Shown: positions 37,719-47,400, counted from the stretch's first letter. The stretch is 64,000 bases of DNA from Curtobacterium sp. MCBD17_032 (GCF_003234855.1 NZ_QKTO01000011.1:19320-83319), one strand, 5' to 3'. Notes: generated by a model not told the origin, from the sequence alone. Made by a program: numbers and translations.

Positions 37719-39053
37719 TCAACCGTCGATCCCGAGGGCGGCCGCCAGCCGGTCGCGCTGCACGTCCCCGACGACGGCGGTCACCGTCGGTCGGGTCAGG
37801 AGGTCGCGGGACAGGTCGAGCACGTCGGCGGCGGTGACGCGGTCGACACGCTCCAGGGCGGTCGCGAGGTCGGTGAACTCGCCGGTGCCGAGCTCCGCAC
37901 GGCCCAGGCGGGTCATCCGGGCGTCCGAGTCCTCGAGCGAGAGCGTCAGCGCGCCCTCGATCTGGCCCTTGGCCCGGCGGAGCTCGTCCTCGGTGATGCC
38001 GTCGTCGACCATGCGGCGGAACTCGCCGTCGATGATGTCGACGACGCCCGGGACGTTGTCGGGAGCGCACCCGGCGTAGACGCCGAAGGCCCCGTTGTCG
38101 AGGTACGCGGGCGCGAACGAGGACACGGCGTAGGCGAGTCCTCGACGTTCCCGGACCTCCTGGAAGAGCCGGGAACTCATCCCACCGCCGAGCACGGCGT
38201 TGAGCACGCTGAGCACGGGGCGGCGGTCGTCGCGGAGATCGAGTCCCTGCGACCCGCGGAGCATGCTGACCTGCTCGGTCGGCCGGTGCACGACCCGGAC
38301 GGTGGAGTCGACCGGGTCGGCGACGGGCTGCGCGGTGCGCCGGGCGAGCGGCGTGGCTGCCCCAGCATCGGCGAAGACGGCCTCGACGAGCGCACAGAAC
38401 TGGTCGTGGTCCACCGCGCCGGCAGCGGTCACGACGATGCCGTTCGGCTCGTAGTGTTCCGCGTAGTGCGCCATGACCTCGTCGCGCTGGACCTCGCGGA
38501 TCGACTCCGGGGTCCCGCCGATCGGTCGGCCGAGGGCGTGTCCGTCGAAGGTCGCGGCGAAGAACGCCTCCCCCGCCACGTCGGCCGGGTCGTCCGCCGC
38601 CATCGCGAGCTCTTCGAGGATGACCCCGCGCTCCACGTCGAACGCGGCCGGTTCGAGCGTCGAGCTCGTCACCATGTCGCCGATCACACCGACCGCCATC
38701 GGGACGTCGGTGTCCCGGACACGGGCGTAGTAGCAGGTGTACTCCTTCGCGGTCGCGGCGTTGTGCTCGCCACCGACGGAGTCGAACGCGACCGCGATGT
38801 CGAGCGCGGTGCGGTCGGCGGTGCCCTTGAAGAGGAGGTGCTCGAGGAAGTGCGTGGATCCGTACTGCCCCGCACGTTCGTCGCGGGAGCCGACCCCCAC
38901 CCAGTACCCGATGCTCGTGGAGTGGACGGAGGGCACGGACTCGGTGAGCACACGGACGCCCGAGGCGAGAACGGTGCGCCGGACGAGGGCTCCACCGGAC
39001 GTCACGAAGGACGTTTCCGGAGCCTCGAGCGGCAGCGGCACTGGGCGGTTCAT
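37719..39053 (-). CDS. M16 family zinc metallopeptidase
   Basis: A 444-residue processing-peptidase-like protein of the type found next to pnp in many Actinobacteria and Firmicutes. The inverted zinc motif HFLEHLLFKGT and the downstream Glu in VERGVILEELAMA are present; the second half (RGLAYAVSSFAPAYLDNGAFGVYAGC) is the non-catalytic domain. I prefer ATG 39053 to ATG 39059 since TAGAGT ends 7 bases before 39053 and only 1 base before 39059. Confidence 0.94.
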   Translation of the reverse strand: MNRPVPLPLEAPETSFVTSGGALVRRTVLASGVRVLTESVPSVHSTSIGYWVGVGSRDERAGQYGSTHFLEHLLFKGTADRTALDIAVAFDSVGGEHNAATAKEYTCYYARVRDTDVPMAVGVIGDMVTSSTLEPAAFDVERGVILEELAMAADDPADVAGEAFFAATFDGHALGRPIGGTPESIREVQRDEVMAHYAEHYEPNGIVVTAAGAVDHDQFCALVEAVFADAGAATPLARRTAQPVADPVDSTVRVVHRPTEQVSMLRGSQGLDLRDDRRPVLSVLNAVLGGGMSSRLFQEVRERRGLAYAVSSFAPAYLDNGAFGVYAGCAPDNVPGVVDIIDGEFRRMVDDGITEDELRRAKGQIEGALTLSLEDSDARMTRLGRAELGTGEFTDLATALERVDRVTAADVLDLSRDLLTRPTVTAVVGDVQRDRLAAALGIDG

Positions 39054-39060
39054 CGTCATG

Positions 39061-39066
39061 ACTCTA
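39061..39066 (-). promoter_or_regulatory. Leaderless -10 element of the M16 peptidase (TAGAGT)
   Basis: TAGAGT on the minus strand ends 7 bases before ATG 39053. Confidence 0.55.
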
Positions 39067-39141
39067 CTGAAGGCCGGGCCGTCGTCGCCCAGGCTGGCGC
39101 CCTCCGGGACAGGACACCCGAAGAGGGGTACAAAAAAGACG

Positions 39142-39167
39142 GACAGACGGACTCGTCTGTCTGTCCT
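39142..39167. promoter_or_regulatory. Putative TetR operator
   Basis: Arms GGACAGACGGAC and GTCTGTCTGTCC around a 2-base centre form a 12+2+12 inverted repeat with one mismatch. It lies 10 bases upstream of TACAGT (39177-39182), a plausible -10 for the TetR gene, so bound repressor would cover the -35 region. The only other contents of 39054-39299 are the M16 promoter and a leader of about 110 bases. Confidence 0.7.
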
Positions 39168-39299
39168 CCTCGTGCTACAGTGGTCTCACCGGATCGGGAG
39201 CCCCCCTAGATCTCGATCCGGTGGCTCGGGACATCAGTCCTGCGCGGCACGAGTCCCCCCTCTCCGCCGCGGAGCCGATGACCCAAGGAGAGCCACGCT

Positions 39300-39971
39300 G
39301 TGACGGTCGATTCCCCCCAACCGACCGTCCAGCGTCTCCTGGGTCAGCGTCTGCAAGGACGGGCCCCGAGCAACCAGAACCTCGCGTCGCCGGACGGGTC
39401 GAGCGTCCCCCCGGCTCCCCGCTCCGGCGGCGCGAAGGTCCGCATCCTCGAGACGGCCACGCGGCTGTTCTACGAAGAGGGCATCCACGGGGTCGGCGTC
39501 GACCGTCTCATCTCCGAGGCGAGCGTCACCAAGGCGACGTTCTACAAGCACTACGGCTCGAAGGACAACCTGATCCTCGCCTACGTGCGTGAGCAGCACA
39601 CCCGCGTGCAGGCCTGGATGGAGTCCGTCGTCGCCGACGCCGAGTCCCCGCAGGCAGCCGTCCGCGCCTGGGTCGACGCCCTCGCCGCCGACGTCGACCG
39701 TCCGGACTTCCGCGGGTGCGCGTTCCTCAACGCCGCCGCCGAGTACCACGACCCCCGCGACCCGGTGCGCGAGGTCGTCGCCATGCACCGCGACTGGTAC
39801 ACCGAACGCCTCGCCGACCTGCTGCAGGCCGCCGGCCACCCGCTCGCCGGGGACGGCGCCGACGAACTCATGCTCGCCCGGGACGGGGTGATGTCCGGTG
39901 CGTACGCCGGTGACGCCATCGCGGCGACGGCAGCGTTGAACCGGGCCGCCGAGCGGGTCCTCAGGGCCTGA
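39300..39971 (+). CDS. TetR/AcrR family transcriptional regulator
   Basis: A 223-residue regulator. A 45-residue polar N-terminal tail precedes the HTH domain (KVRILETATRLFYEEGIHGVGVDRLISEASVTKATFYKHYGSKDNLILAYV). The ligand-binding domain contains RGCAFLNAAAEYHDP, as in a large subgroup whose ligands are mostly unknown. GTG 39300 has AAGGAGA 9 bases upstream. It probably represses itself through the inverted repeat at 39142-39167. The PEBP gene follows after 55 bases on the same strand and may be a target. Confidence 0.93.
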   Translation: MTVDSPQPTVQRLLGQRLQGRAPSNQNLASPDGSSVPPAPRSGGAKVRILETATRLFYEEGIHGVGVDRLISEASVTKATFYKHYGSKDNLILAYVREQHTRVQAWMESVVADAESPQAAVRAWVDALAADVDRPDFRGCAFLNAAAEYHDPRDPVREVVAMHRDWYTERLADLLQAAGHPLAGDGADELMLARDGVMSGAYAGDAIAATAALNRAAERVLRA

Positions 39972-40026
39972 GTTCCGGCACGTCGACTCCCGGGATGCGC
40001 CGGGCGCGCGGGTGTTGGCTCGGAGC

Positions 40027-40554
40027 ATGACGAACCACCCGAACTGGAACCTGCCCGACGTCCCGTCCTTCGACCTGACGAGCCCCGACTTCACCGACGG
40101 CGGTCAGCTGCCCGGCTGGGCCCGTGGCTCCGACGCCGGTGGCGAGGACCGCTCCCCCGCGCTCGCGTGGTCCGGCGCCCCCGAGGGCACGCAGAGCTAC
40201 GTGCTCACGGCCTACGACCCGGACGCCCCCACCGGTTCCGGCTTCTGGCACTGGGCCGTGTCCGACATCCCGGGCACGGTGACGTCGCTGCCGCAGGGCG
40301 CCGGCACGGACGACGCCCTGCTGCCGGAGGGTGCCATCCGCCGCCGCAACGAGTTCGGATCCGACACCTTCCTCGGGGCCGCCCCGCCCGCGGGCCACGG
40401 TCCGCACCGGTACTTCTTCACGCTGAGCGCACTCGACGTGCCGACGCTCGAGGTCCCCGCCGACGCGACGCCGGCTGTCGTCGGCTTCATGCTCCGCGAG
40501 CACCTGCTCGGTCGCGCGCAGCTCGTCGGGATCCAGGAGACGCCCGGGTCCTGA
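40027..40554 (+). CDS. YbhB/YbcL family (PEBP-like) protein
   Basis: A 175-residue Raf kinase inhibitor-like protein. Conserved parts are FDLTSPDFTDGGQLP, EDRSPALAWSGAPEGTQSYVLTAYDPDAPTGSGFWHWAV (PEBP signature with DPDAP) and GHGPHRYFFTLSALDVPTL. No signal peptide. The bacterial family has no settled function. Same strand as the TetR gene. Confidence 0.92.
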   Translation: MTNHPNWNLPDVPSFDLTSPDFTDGGQLPGWARGSDAGGEDRSPALAWSGAPEGTQSYVLTAYDPDAPTGSGFWHWAVSDIPGTVTSLPQGAGTDDALLPEGAIRRRNEFGSDTFLGAAPPAGHGPHRYFFTLSALDVPTLEVPADATPAVVGFMLREHLLGRAQLVGIQETPGS

Positions 40555-40630
40555 CGGACCGGCACCCGGGCACGATCGGGTACCCGGCACCCGGCACCGC
40601 CGGCGTCCGCCGACGGACGCGGAGACGACG

Positions 40631-40665
40631 GACGGCCGCCGACCCCAGCGGGGTCGACGGCCGTC
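40631..40665. terminator. Terminator hairpin between PEBP gene and pnp
   Basis: GACGGCCGCCGACCCC and GGGGTCGACGGCCGTC pair with one mismatch around a 3-base loop. It lies 23 bases beyond the pnp stop and likely serves both converging genes. Confidence 0.8.
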
Positions 40666-40687
40666 GGTACGTCAGGACGCGGGTCGA

Positions 40688-42976
40688 TCAGCCCTCGGCG
40701 GGCGTCTCGGTGTGGGTGCCATGGTCGTCGCGACCCTCGGTGTCCACCTCGTCGGCCACGACCGGCGCGAGCGACAGCTTGCCGCGGTCGTCCACCTTGG
40801 TGACCTCGACCAGGATCTTCTGACCGACGCCGAGGACGTCCTCGACGTTCTCCACGCGCTTGCCACCGGCGAGCTTGCGCACCTCGGAGACGTGCAGCAG
40901 ACCGTCACGGCCCGGGAGCAGCGACACGAAGGCGCCGAACGTGGCGATCTTCACGACGGTGCCGAGGAACTGGTCCCCGATCTCCGGGTTCGTCGGGTTC
41001 GCGATCGCGTTGACCTGCGCACGCGCGGCCTCGGCGGACGGACCGTCGACGGCTCCGATGTAGACCGTGCCGTCGTCCTCGATCGAGATGTCGGCGCCGG
41101 TCTCGTCCTGGATCCCGTTGATCGTCTTGCCCTTCGGGCCGATCAGCTCGCCGATCTTGTCGACCGGGATGTTCACCGAGATCACGCGCGGCGCGGTGTC
41201 GGCCATCTCGTCCGGACCGTCGATGGCCTCGTTCAGCACACCGAGGATGGCCGAGCGGGCCTCCTTGGCCTGCTTCAGCGCGGCGTCGAGGACGGACGAC
41301 GGGATGCCGTCGAGCTTCGTGTCGAGCTGGATGGCCGTGACGAAGTCCGAGGTACCGGCGACCTTGAAGTCCATGTCGCCCAGTGCGTCCTCGGCACCGA
41401 GGATGTCCGTCAGCGCCGCGTAGCGGGTCTGGCCGTCGACGGTGTCGGAGACGAGGCCCATCGCGATGCCCGCGACCGGGGCGCGCAGCGGCACACCGGC
41501 GTTGAGGAGCGACAGGGTCGACGCGCAGACCGAGCCCATCGAGGTCGAGCCGTTGGAGCTCAGCGCCTCGGAGACCTGGCGGATGGCGTAGGGGAACTCC
41601 TCGCGCGACGGCAGCACCGGCACGAGGGCGCGCTCGGCGAGGAAGCCGTGCCCGATCTCGCGACGCTTCGGCGACCCCACGCGGCCGGTCTCACCGGTCG
41701 AGTACGGCGGGAAGTTGTAGTGGTGCAGGTAGCGCTTCTTGGTGACGGGCGACAGCGAGTCGATCTGCTGCTCCATCTTGAGCATGTTCAGCGTGGTGAC
41801 GCCGAGGATCTGCGTCTCGCCGCGCTGGAAGACCGCGGAGCCGTGGACGCGCGGGATCACGGCGACCTCGGCGTCGAGCGGACGGATGTCGGCGAGGCCG
41901 CGACCGTCCATGCGGACCTGCTCGGTCAGGATGCGACCGCGGACGACCTTCTTCGTGACCGACTTGTACGCGGCGCTGACCTGGCTGGTGGCGACCTCGG
42001 GCAGCGTGCCCGCGGCGACCTGCTCGGCGATGGCCGCCTTGACGCGCGACTTGAGCGCGTCGTCGGCGTCCTGACGCTCCGCCTTGCCGGCGATCTGGTA
42101 GACGTCCCCGAGCTCGGAGAGCGCGAGGGACTCGACGGCGGCGTAGACCTCGTCGGCGTACGGCGGGAAGACCGGGTAGTCCTGGATCTCCTTGGCCGAC
42201 TGCGCGGCGAGCTCCGCCTGCGCCTCGACGAGGGACTTGAGGAACGGCTTGGCCGCCTCGAGGCCCTGCGCGACGATGGCCTCGTCGGGCTTGGTCGCGC
42301 CACCCTCGATGAGGTTCCATGCGTGCTCGGTGGCCTCGGCCTCGACCATCATGATCGCGACGTCCTCGTTGCCCGCCTCGTCGGTGACGACGCGGCCGGC
42401 GACGGTGAGGTCGAAGACGGCGTCGGCGAGCTGCGACGCCTTCGGGAACGCGACCCACTGGTCGGTGCCGTTCGCGCCGGGGATGAGCGCGAGGCGCACA
42501 CCCGCGATCGGGCCGGAGAACGGCAGACCGGAGATCTGCGTCGACGCGGACGCGGCGTTGATGGCCAGCGCGTCGTAGAACTCGTCCGGCGCGATGCTCA
42601 GGACGGTGATGACGATCTGGACCTCGTTGCGGAGGCCGTCGACGAACGACGGGCGCAGCGGCCGGTCGATGAGGCGGCAGACGAGGATCGCCTCGGTCGA
42701 GGGGCGGCCCTCACGACGGAAGAACGAGCCGGGGATCTTGCCCGCGGCGTACGAGCGCTCCTCGACGTCGACCGTCAGGGGGAAGAAGTCGAAGCCCTCG
42801 CGCGGGTGCTTCCCGGCGCTGGTGGCCGACAGCAGCATGGTCTCTTCGTCCAGGTACGCGGCGACGGCACCCTGTGCCTGCTGCGCGAGACGACCGGTCT
42901 CGAACCGGACCGTCCTGGTGCCGAAGCGACCGTTGTCGATGGTCGCTTCAGCGAACTTGATCTCGGGACCCTCCAA
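40688..42976 (-). CDS. pnp: Polyribonucleotide nucleotidyltransferase (PNPase)
   Basis: A 762-residue 3'-5' phosphorolytic exoribonuclease of the RNA decay machinery. Two RNase PH domains (about 10-230 and 340-560, with [34 protein letters not shown] and the catalytic [16 protein letters not shown]), then a KH domain ([23 protein letters not shown]) and an S1 domain ([28 protein letters not shown]). The start is TTG 42976, with AAGGAGG 7-8 bases upstream; it gives the family N terminus ([14 protein letters not shown]). The longer frame lacks similarity. Confidence 0.97.
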   Translation of the reverse strand: MEGPEIKFAEATIDNGRFGTRTVRFETGRLAQQAQGAVAAYLDEETMLLSATSAGKHPREGFDFFPLTVDVEERSYAAGKIPGSFFRREGRPSTEAILVCRLIDRPLRPSFVDGLRNEVQIVITVLSIAPDEFYDALAINAASASTQISGLPFSGPIAGVRLALIPGANGTDQWVAFPKASQLADAVFDLTVAGRVVTDEAGNEDVAIMMVEAEATEHAWNLIEGGATKPDEAIVAQGLEAAKPFLKSLVEAQAELAAQSAKEIQDYPVFPPYADEVYAAVESLALSELGDVYQIAGKAERQDADDALKSRVKAAIAEQVAAGTLPEVATSQVSAAYKSVTKKVVRGRILTEQVRMDGRGLADIRPLDAEVAVIPRVHGSAVFQRGETQILGVTTLNMLKMEQQIDSLSPVTKKRYLHHYNFPPYSTGETGRVGSPKRREIGHGFLAERALVPVLPSREEFPYAIRQVSEALSSNGSTSMGSVCASTLSLLNAGVPLRAPVAGIAMGLVSDTVDGQTRYAALTDILGAEDALGDMDFKVAGTSDFVTAIQLDTKLDGIPSSVLDAALKQAKEARSAILGVLNEAIDGPDEMADTAPRVISVNIPVDKIGELIGPKGKTINGIQDETGADISIEDDGTVYIGAVDGPSAEAARAQVNAIANPTNPEIGDQFLGTVVKIATFGAFVSLLPGRDGLLHVSEVRKLAGGKRVENVEDVLGVGQKILVEVTKVDDRGKLSLAPVVADEVDTEGRDDHGTHTETPAEG

Positions 42977-43183
42977 GAGGATGCCTCCTTGCGTGTGTGA
43001 GCAGCAGACCCGGCCTCGGGCACACGCGTGCACGTGCGCTCCACGACGCGGAACGCATGTCTGGCCAGCAGTGGGAGCACTCGGGACGGCGTTCGGCCCG
43101 GATGCCACCACCGATGACCAGCTTCGTGCCGGTCTGCGTGCGGTGTTGTGTGTCGTCGCGGGGAACGGTCCCCAGACCAGGCG

Positions 43184-43192
43184 ACCTTAGCA
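43184..43192 (-). promoter_or_regulatory. Candidate extended -10 of pnp (TGCTAAGGT)
   Basis: TGCTAAGGT on the minus strand would start a pnp leader of about 200 bases. The region 42977-43254 holds no gene that I can see; a long leader is common for pnp, which is often autoregulated there. Confidence 0.45.
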
Positions 43193-43242
43193 TTCCGAGG
43201 TGGACCGACGGCGGTGCCGGTGGCGAACGGGCGTGTCCTCGG

Positions 43243-43248
43243 TAGCCT
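43243..43248 (+). promoter_or_regulatory. Leaderless -10 element (TAGCCT) of the lytic transglycosylase gene
   Basis: TAGCCT ends 6 bases before ATG 43255. Confidence 0.55.
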
Positions 43249-43254
43249 GCTCCC

Positions 43255-44508
43255 ATGCGCGGGGAAGCAGCACGACGGACGGACGGACCACGGGTCGCAG
43301 CAGCACCACGGCGGGCACCTCGGCGGGGTCGTGCCCGGGGCACCCTCCTCACCGTCGGGGTGCTGGTCGGCGCCCTCGTGGTCCCCGCGGTGACGGCGGC
43401 CCCGTCCTCGGCGGCCCCGTCCTCGGCGGCTGACTACCCGACGTGGCAGGACGTCCAGCGGGCGGAGGGCGACGAACAGGCGAAGCAGGCCGAGGTGGCG
43501 GAGGTCCGGGCCGCGCTCCGGTCGGTGCAGGCCGAGGCCGCGGAGAAGTCGCAGGTCGCCCTCGACACCGCCGCCGCGGCAGCCACCGCGGAGGCGGACC
43601 TGGCCGAGGCCACCCGGACCGCCACGAGCCTCCAGGCCCACGCCGACGAGGCGTCCGCGACGGCCGAGCGCGCGCGGACCCGGGCCGGGCGCCTCGCGGC
43701 CGACCTGTACCGGGACGGTTCGACCGACCAGATGACCACCCGGATCGCGACGGCGGACGACCCCGACCAGCTGCTCTACCAGCTCGGCGCGCTCGACCAG
43801 CTGTCGACGACGTGGGACGGCGTCATGGACGAGGCCGCGGTCGCCGCCGGGACGGCTTCGTCGCTGCACGACCAGGCGGAGCGGGCCGAGGACGAGCGGG
43901 CCGCGCTGGCGGCGCAGGCCGAAGCGACGGCGTCGACGGCGCGCGCGGCCCAGCGCAGAGCCGAGACGGCGGTCGCGGAGACCGAGTCGCACAGCGACGA
44001 GCTCTACGCGCAGCTCGCCGCACTCCGGGACTCCACTGCCGAGACCCAGCGCCGGTACGAGGTCGGCCAGGCCGTCGCGGCACAGGCGGCGGCGCAAGCT
44101 GCCGCCGCCCGGGCCGCTGCCGAGGCCGCGCGTGCGGCCAGGGGCACTGCCTCCTCGGCGGACAACGCCTACCCGAGCACCGACGGCGTCACCGTCGACC
44201 CGGCGGCCGCGCAGGCCTACGCGCGCAGCGTCCTCGGCGCTCACGGGTGGGGCGACGACCAGTTCGGCTGCCTCGTCTCGCTGTGGACGCAGGAGTCCGG
44301 GTGGCGGGCGAACGCGCTCAACGCGTCGAGTGGCGCGTACGGCATCCCGCAGGCCCTGCCGGCGTCGAAGCTCGCCGCCGCGGGCGCGGACTGGCGGACG
44401 AACGCCGAGACGCAGATCGACTGGGGTCTGGCGTACATCGCGGGCCGCTACGGATCGCCGTGCGGCGCGTGGGACCACGAGATGAGCGTCGACCCGCACT
44501 GGTACTGA
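43255..44508 (+). CDS. Secreted coiled-coil lytic transglycosylase-like protein
   Basis: A 417-residue exported protein: Arg-rich N terminus and signal peptide (TLLTVGVLVGALVVPAVTAAPSSA, cleaved near residue 55), a long Ala/Glu-rich coiled coil (about 65-285) and a C-terminal SLT-like domain (CLVSLWTQESGWRANALNASSGAYGIPQALPASKL, with the catalytic Glu in TQESGW). It probably cleaves peptidoglycan. The layout resembles NlpC/P60 hydrolases with coiled-coil regulators and FtsX-activated enzymes. It interrupts the usual rpsO-pnp order on the opposite strand. Confidence 0.9.
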   Translation: MRGEAARRTDGPRVAAAPRRAPRRGRARGTLLTVGVLVGALVVPAVTAAPSSAAPSSAADYPTWQDVQRAEGDEQAKQAEVAEVRAALRSVQAEAAEKSQVALDTAAAAATAEADLAEATRTATSLQAHADEASATAERARTRAGRLAADLYRDGSTDQMTTRIATADDPDQLLYQLGALDQLSTTWDGVMDEAAVAAGTASSLHDQAERAEDERAALAAQAEATASTARAAQRRAETAVAETESHSDELYAQLAALRDSTAETQRRYEVGQAVAAQAAAQAAAARAAAEAARAARGTASSADNAYPSTDGVTVDPAAAQAYARSVLGAHGWGDDQFGCLVSLWTQESGWRANALNASSGAYGIPQALPASKLAAAGADWRTNAETQIDWGLAYIAGRYGSPCGAWDHEMSVDPHWY

Positions 44509-44530
44509 CCCGGCCGGCGCGACACCGGTG

Positions 44531-45151
44531 TCACCGGTGCTGCAGACCGCCGAGCAACGACGCGAAGTCGGTGACCGCCGGGAGCGCGTCCGCCTGCTGC
44601 GGCTGCCGCCGGGAGGCCCGGACCGCCCAGGCCAGGTCGGCTCCACCCCGGCGGATGCGCTCGTCGAGCACGCCCGCGTCGTCGCTCCCCCAGTCGTCCG
44701 TGGCGGCGAAGACCGCGGTGGGGACGACGGCGGCACGGAGGTAGGCGAACACCGGTCGGATGCCGTGCTCGAGGGCGAGCGAGTGCCGTGCGGTCCCGCC
44801 CGTCGCGCCGAGCAGCACCGGCATGTCGGTGAGGGCGTCCTTGTCCAGCACGTCGAGGAAGGACTTCGCCAGGCCGCTCATGCCCGCCGTGAAGACCGGC
44901 GTGACGAACACGACCGCGTCCGCCTCGACGACCGTTTCCGTCGCGGCCGCGAGTGCCGGAGCGGAGAAGCGGGTCAGCATCGCGTCGGTGATCTCGTGGG
45001 CGAGCGGGCGGAGGTCGACGTTCCGGACCTGCACCGGACCTCCCGGCTCCCCCTCGAGCGCGCCGACGGCCGCAGCGGCGAGCCGGTCGGCGAGGAGGCG
45101 GGTCGAGCTGGGCTCGGACAGCCCGGCGGAGACGACGGCGATGGTGGTCAT
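44531..45151 (-). CDS. NADPH-dependent FMN reductase (CE1759 family)
   Basis: A 206-residue flavodoxin-like reductase. VVSAGLSEPSSTRLLADRLA binds FMN phosphate; FVTPVFTAGMSGLAKSFLDVLD and VLLGATGGTARHSLALEHGIRPVFAYL match the CE1759-type reductases, which in many Actinobacteria supply reduced flavin to a partner LLM-class monooxygenase. No such partner is adjacent here. ATG 45151 has GGGAG 6 bases upstream. It is convergent with the transglycosylase; the 22-base gap includes the palindrome GACACCGGTGTC. Confidence 0.9.
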   Translation of the reverse strand: MTTIAVVSAGLSEPSSTRLLADRLAAAAVGALEGEPGGPVQVRNVDLRPLAHEITDAMLTRFSAPALAAATETVVEADAVVFVTPVFTAGMSGLAKSFLDVLDKDALTDMPVLLGATGGTARHSLALEHGIRPVFAYLRAAVVPTAVFAATDDWGSDDAGVLDERIRRGGADLAWAVRASRRQPQQADALPAVTDFASLLGGLQHR

Positions 45152-45243
45152 GGGAACTCCCGACTTTCGATGCGTTTGCATGAACACTACCGGAACCCCT
45201 CGACGCACGCTCCCATTCCCGGCGACACTGCCCCGGGAACGGG

Positions 45244-45280
45244 GGAAGCCCCGCCCTCCGGAGAGGAGGACGGGGCTTCC
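45244..45280 (-). terminator. Terminator of rpsO
   Basis: GGAAGCCCCG and CGGGGCTTCC form the outer stem, CCTCC/GGAGG the inner one, 41 bases past the rpsO stop. Confidence 0.8.
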
Positions 45281-45320
45281 GATCGAGCAGGCCTGCCGTC
45301 AGGCAGTGCTCGGACGATGA

Positions 45321-45590
45321 CTAGCGGCGCAGGCCGAGGCGCTCGATGAGCGCACGGTAGCGGGCGATGTCGACGTCGGAGAGGTAGCCGAGGAGGCGGC
45401 GACGCTGACCGACCATGAGCAGCAGACCACGACGCGAGTGGTGGTCGTGCTTGTGCTCCTTGAGGTGCTCGTTCAGGTCGTTGATACGACGCGTCAGAAC
45501 GGCGACCTGGACCTCGGGGGATCCGGTGTCGCCCGGGTGGGTCGCGTACTCTTCGATGATCTCCTGCTTGATCTTCGCGTCAAGTGCCAT
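45321..45590 (-). CDS. rpsO: 30S ribosomal protein S15
   Basis: An 89-residue primary 16S rRNA-binding protein. The full family sequence is present: [43 protein letters not shown] and the conserved [13 protein letters not shown] 45590 has AAAGGGGA upstream. The pnp gene, normally next, is displaced by two genes. Confidence 0.98.
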   Translation of the reverse strand: MALDAKIKQEIIEEYATHPGDTGSPEVQVAVLTRRINDLNEHLKEHKHDHHSRRGLLLMVGQRRRLLGYLSDVDIARYRALIERLGLRR

Positions 45591-45695
45591 GGAGGATCCC
45601 CTTTCCTGCTCTGCGTGAGAGCGTGTCCGTTGCGCGGTGCCCACACCTGCTGCGTGAGCGCTCTTGATCCGCGGCCGTTCGACGGCAACCGAACG

Positions 45696-45701
45696 AGCAT
45701 A
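45696..45701 (-). promoter_or_regulatory. Extended -10 of rpsO (TATGCT)
   Basis: TGGTATGCT on the minus strand is an extended -10 element; transcription from here gives a leader of about 100 bases with GC-rich stems, where S15 autoregulation could act. Confidence 0.6.
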
Positions 45702-45730
45702 CCAGAGCGCCTCCGCCCCGACGAGCGCCG

Positions 45731-46180
45731 TCAGACGGTCCGCGCCCGCAGGGGACGCCGCCGCCGTCGCTCGGGCAGCAGGCTCCGGACGAACCCGACG
45801 AACGTCGCACCGAGCAGACCGCCCATGCCGTTCGACAGCACGTCGCGGGGGTCGGCGACCCGGTACGGCAGGTACACGGCCTGCGCGAACTCGATGCCGA
45901 CCGAGAGCCCGACGGCCACCACGGCACCGAGGACCCACCAGCGGCGCGGCAGCCACAGCGCCGCGATCAGCCCGACCGGCACGAACATCGCGACGTTCGC
46001 CAGGAACTCGGTCCGGTCGTAGGTGAACCACGCGCCGTGCGGCAGCTGCTGGACCCAGGCGACGGCGCGGAGCACGAACGAGTTCTCGGCCTCGGTGAAG
46101 ACGTGCGGGGTGAGCGTCATGCGCCAGATCACCCAGGCGTAGCCAGCCGTCACCCCGACCAGGAGCAGTTTCCGCAGCAT
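45731..46180 (-). CDS. VanZ family membrane protein
   Basis: A 149-residue protein with four transmembrane segments. The VanZ signature is visible in the [18 protein letters not shown] region, [38 protein letters not shown]. VanZ relatives bind lipid or glycopeptide antibiotics in some species, but the role of this one is unknown. ATG 46180 is 6 bases after CAGACT, a weak match to the leaderless boxes seen elsewhere. Confidence 0.9.
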   Translation of the reverse strand: MLRKLLLVGVTAGYAWVIWRMTLTPHVFTEAENSFVLRAVAWVQQLPHGAWFTYDRTEFLANVAMFVPVGLIAALWLPRRWWVLGAVVAVGLSVGIEFAQAVYLPYRVADPRDVLSNGMGGLLGATFVGFVRSLLPERRRRRPLRARTV

Positions 46181-46309
46181 CGGGCCAGTCTGGGGCACCC
46201 CTGCTGGTCGGGCCCTGGGCGGGACCCTGGCATCCGGTGTCGGTCGGATGCGAACATGGCGGACGGAGCGACGTCGATCAGGGGCGGCGCGCGAGCGGGA
46301 GGACGGCCG

Positions 46310-47332
46310 ATGCCGGGAGTGCGACGTGCGTCGACCAGCCGACAGTGGCTCTGGATCGGGGTCGTCGCCGTGCTCGTCGCCGCCGTCGTCGTGGCGGTGA
46401 CCGTGGTGCTCCCCCGGGGCGGCGACCGACCCGTGGCGCACCGGAAGAGCGTCGCCGAGGCGTGGCCGGGCGGCCTCGCGCACCAGCCGTCGAGCGCGAA
46501 CCAGCCGCGTTGGCACGTCACCGCGGCGCGGGAGGCCGGCCGGACCGCCACGGCCGGACGGCTCGCCGAGATCGCGGACCAGCCGCTCGCGACCTGGCTC
46601 ACCGACCCGTCCGTCCCCGCGACCGTCGACACCGTGCGGAGCGTCCTCGCCGCCGCCCGGTCGCAGCAGGCGACCCCGGTGTTCGTGCTCTACGCGATCC
46701 CGGACCGCGACTGCGGACACTGGTCACGCGGCGGCACCGCCGAGCAGGACTACCTGCCGTGGGTGCGCGCGGTCGTCCGCGCCCTCGCCGGTTCACACGC
46801 CGTCGTCCTGGTGGAGCCCGACTCGATCGTGCAGATCGCCGTGTGCGACCGGCTGCGGGACACCCGGCTGCCGCTCCTCCGCGCCGCGGTCCGCGCCCTC
46901 ACCGGGCACGGCCTGACCGTGTACCTCGACGGCGGCAACGAGAACCGCGTCCCGGTGGACACGATGGCCGGGTGGCTCCGCCGGGCGGGCGTCGACCGGG
47001 TGCAGGGCTTCGCCACGAACGTGTCGAACTTCTACCGCGTCGACCAGGAGCGCGCCTACGCGGACGAGCTCGCCGACGCGGTCGGGGGCGACCCGCACTT
47101 CGTCATCGACGTCTCGCGGAACGGGCAGGGGTGGCGCGGCGACTGGTGCAACCCCGACGGCGCCGGCCTCGGCCAGGCCCCGCACGTGACGCGCGGGACC
47201 ACCCGACTCGACGCGCTGCTGTGGGTGAAGACACCCGGACTGAGCGACGGCGCGTGCAACGGCGGACCGGCCGCGGGCGAGTGGTGGGAGTCCTACGCGC
47301 TCGCCCTGGTGGCGAACCGCAGGCGCGACTGA
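46310..47332 (+). CDS. Glycoside hydrolase family 6 protein (probable endoglucanase)
   Basis: A 340-residue protein with one N-terminal membrane segment (about 14-36), probably an uncleaved anchor or a signal peptide. The rest is a GH6 catalytic domain: QPLATWLTDPSV, VLYAIPDRDCGHWSRGG with the general-acid Asp, VVLVEPDSIVQIA, VYLDGGNENRVP, FATNVSNFYR, FVIDVSRNGQGW, CNPDGAGLGQAP, LLWVKTPGLSDGACNGGPAAGEWW. Length fits a GH6 domain without a cellulose-binding module. ATG 46310 has GGGAGGA 6 bases upstream; ATG 46256 is possible. It acts on beta-1,4-glucan outside the cell by family inference. Confidence 0.9.
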   Translation: MPGVRRASTSRQWLWIGVVAVLVAAVVVAVTVVLPRGGDRPVAHRKSVAEAWPGGLAHQPSSANQPRWHVTAAREAGRTATAGRLAEIADQPLATWLTDPSVPATVDTVRSVLAAARSQQATPVFVLYAIPDRDCGHWSRGGTAEQDYLPWVRAVVRALAGSHAVVLVEPDSIVQIAVCDRLRDTRLPLLRAAVRALTGHGLTVYLDGGNENRVPVDTMAGWLRRAGVDRVQGFATNVSNFYRVDQERAYADELADAVGGDPHFVIDVSRNGQGWRGDWCNPDGAGLGQAPHVTRGTTRLDALLWVKTPGLSDGACNGGPAAGEWWESYALALVANRRRD

Positions 47333-47400
47333 CCGCGCGACGGACCGTCGGGAGGCGCCACTCCGGACCGGCTGTCGGCCCCCGGTGGTTGCATGTCGCC

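Noticed and set aside
39054..39299. Mobile-element boundary near the TetR gene
   Set aside because: The inverted repeat at 39142-39167 has no transposase nearby and no target-site duplication; an operator explains it better.
42977..43254. Possible hidden gene or riboswitch in the 278-base pnp/transglycosylase gap
   Set aside because: The only open frame is the upstream extension of pnp without similarity; I see promoter elements but no recognisable riboswitch.
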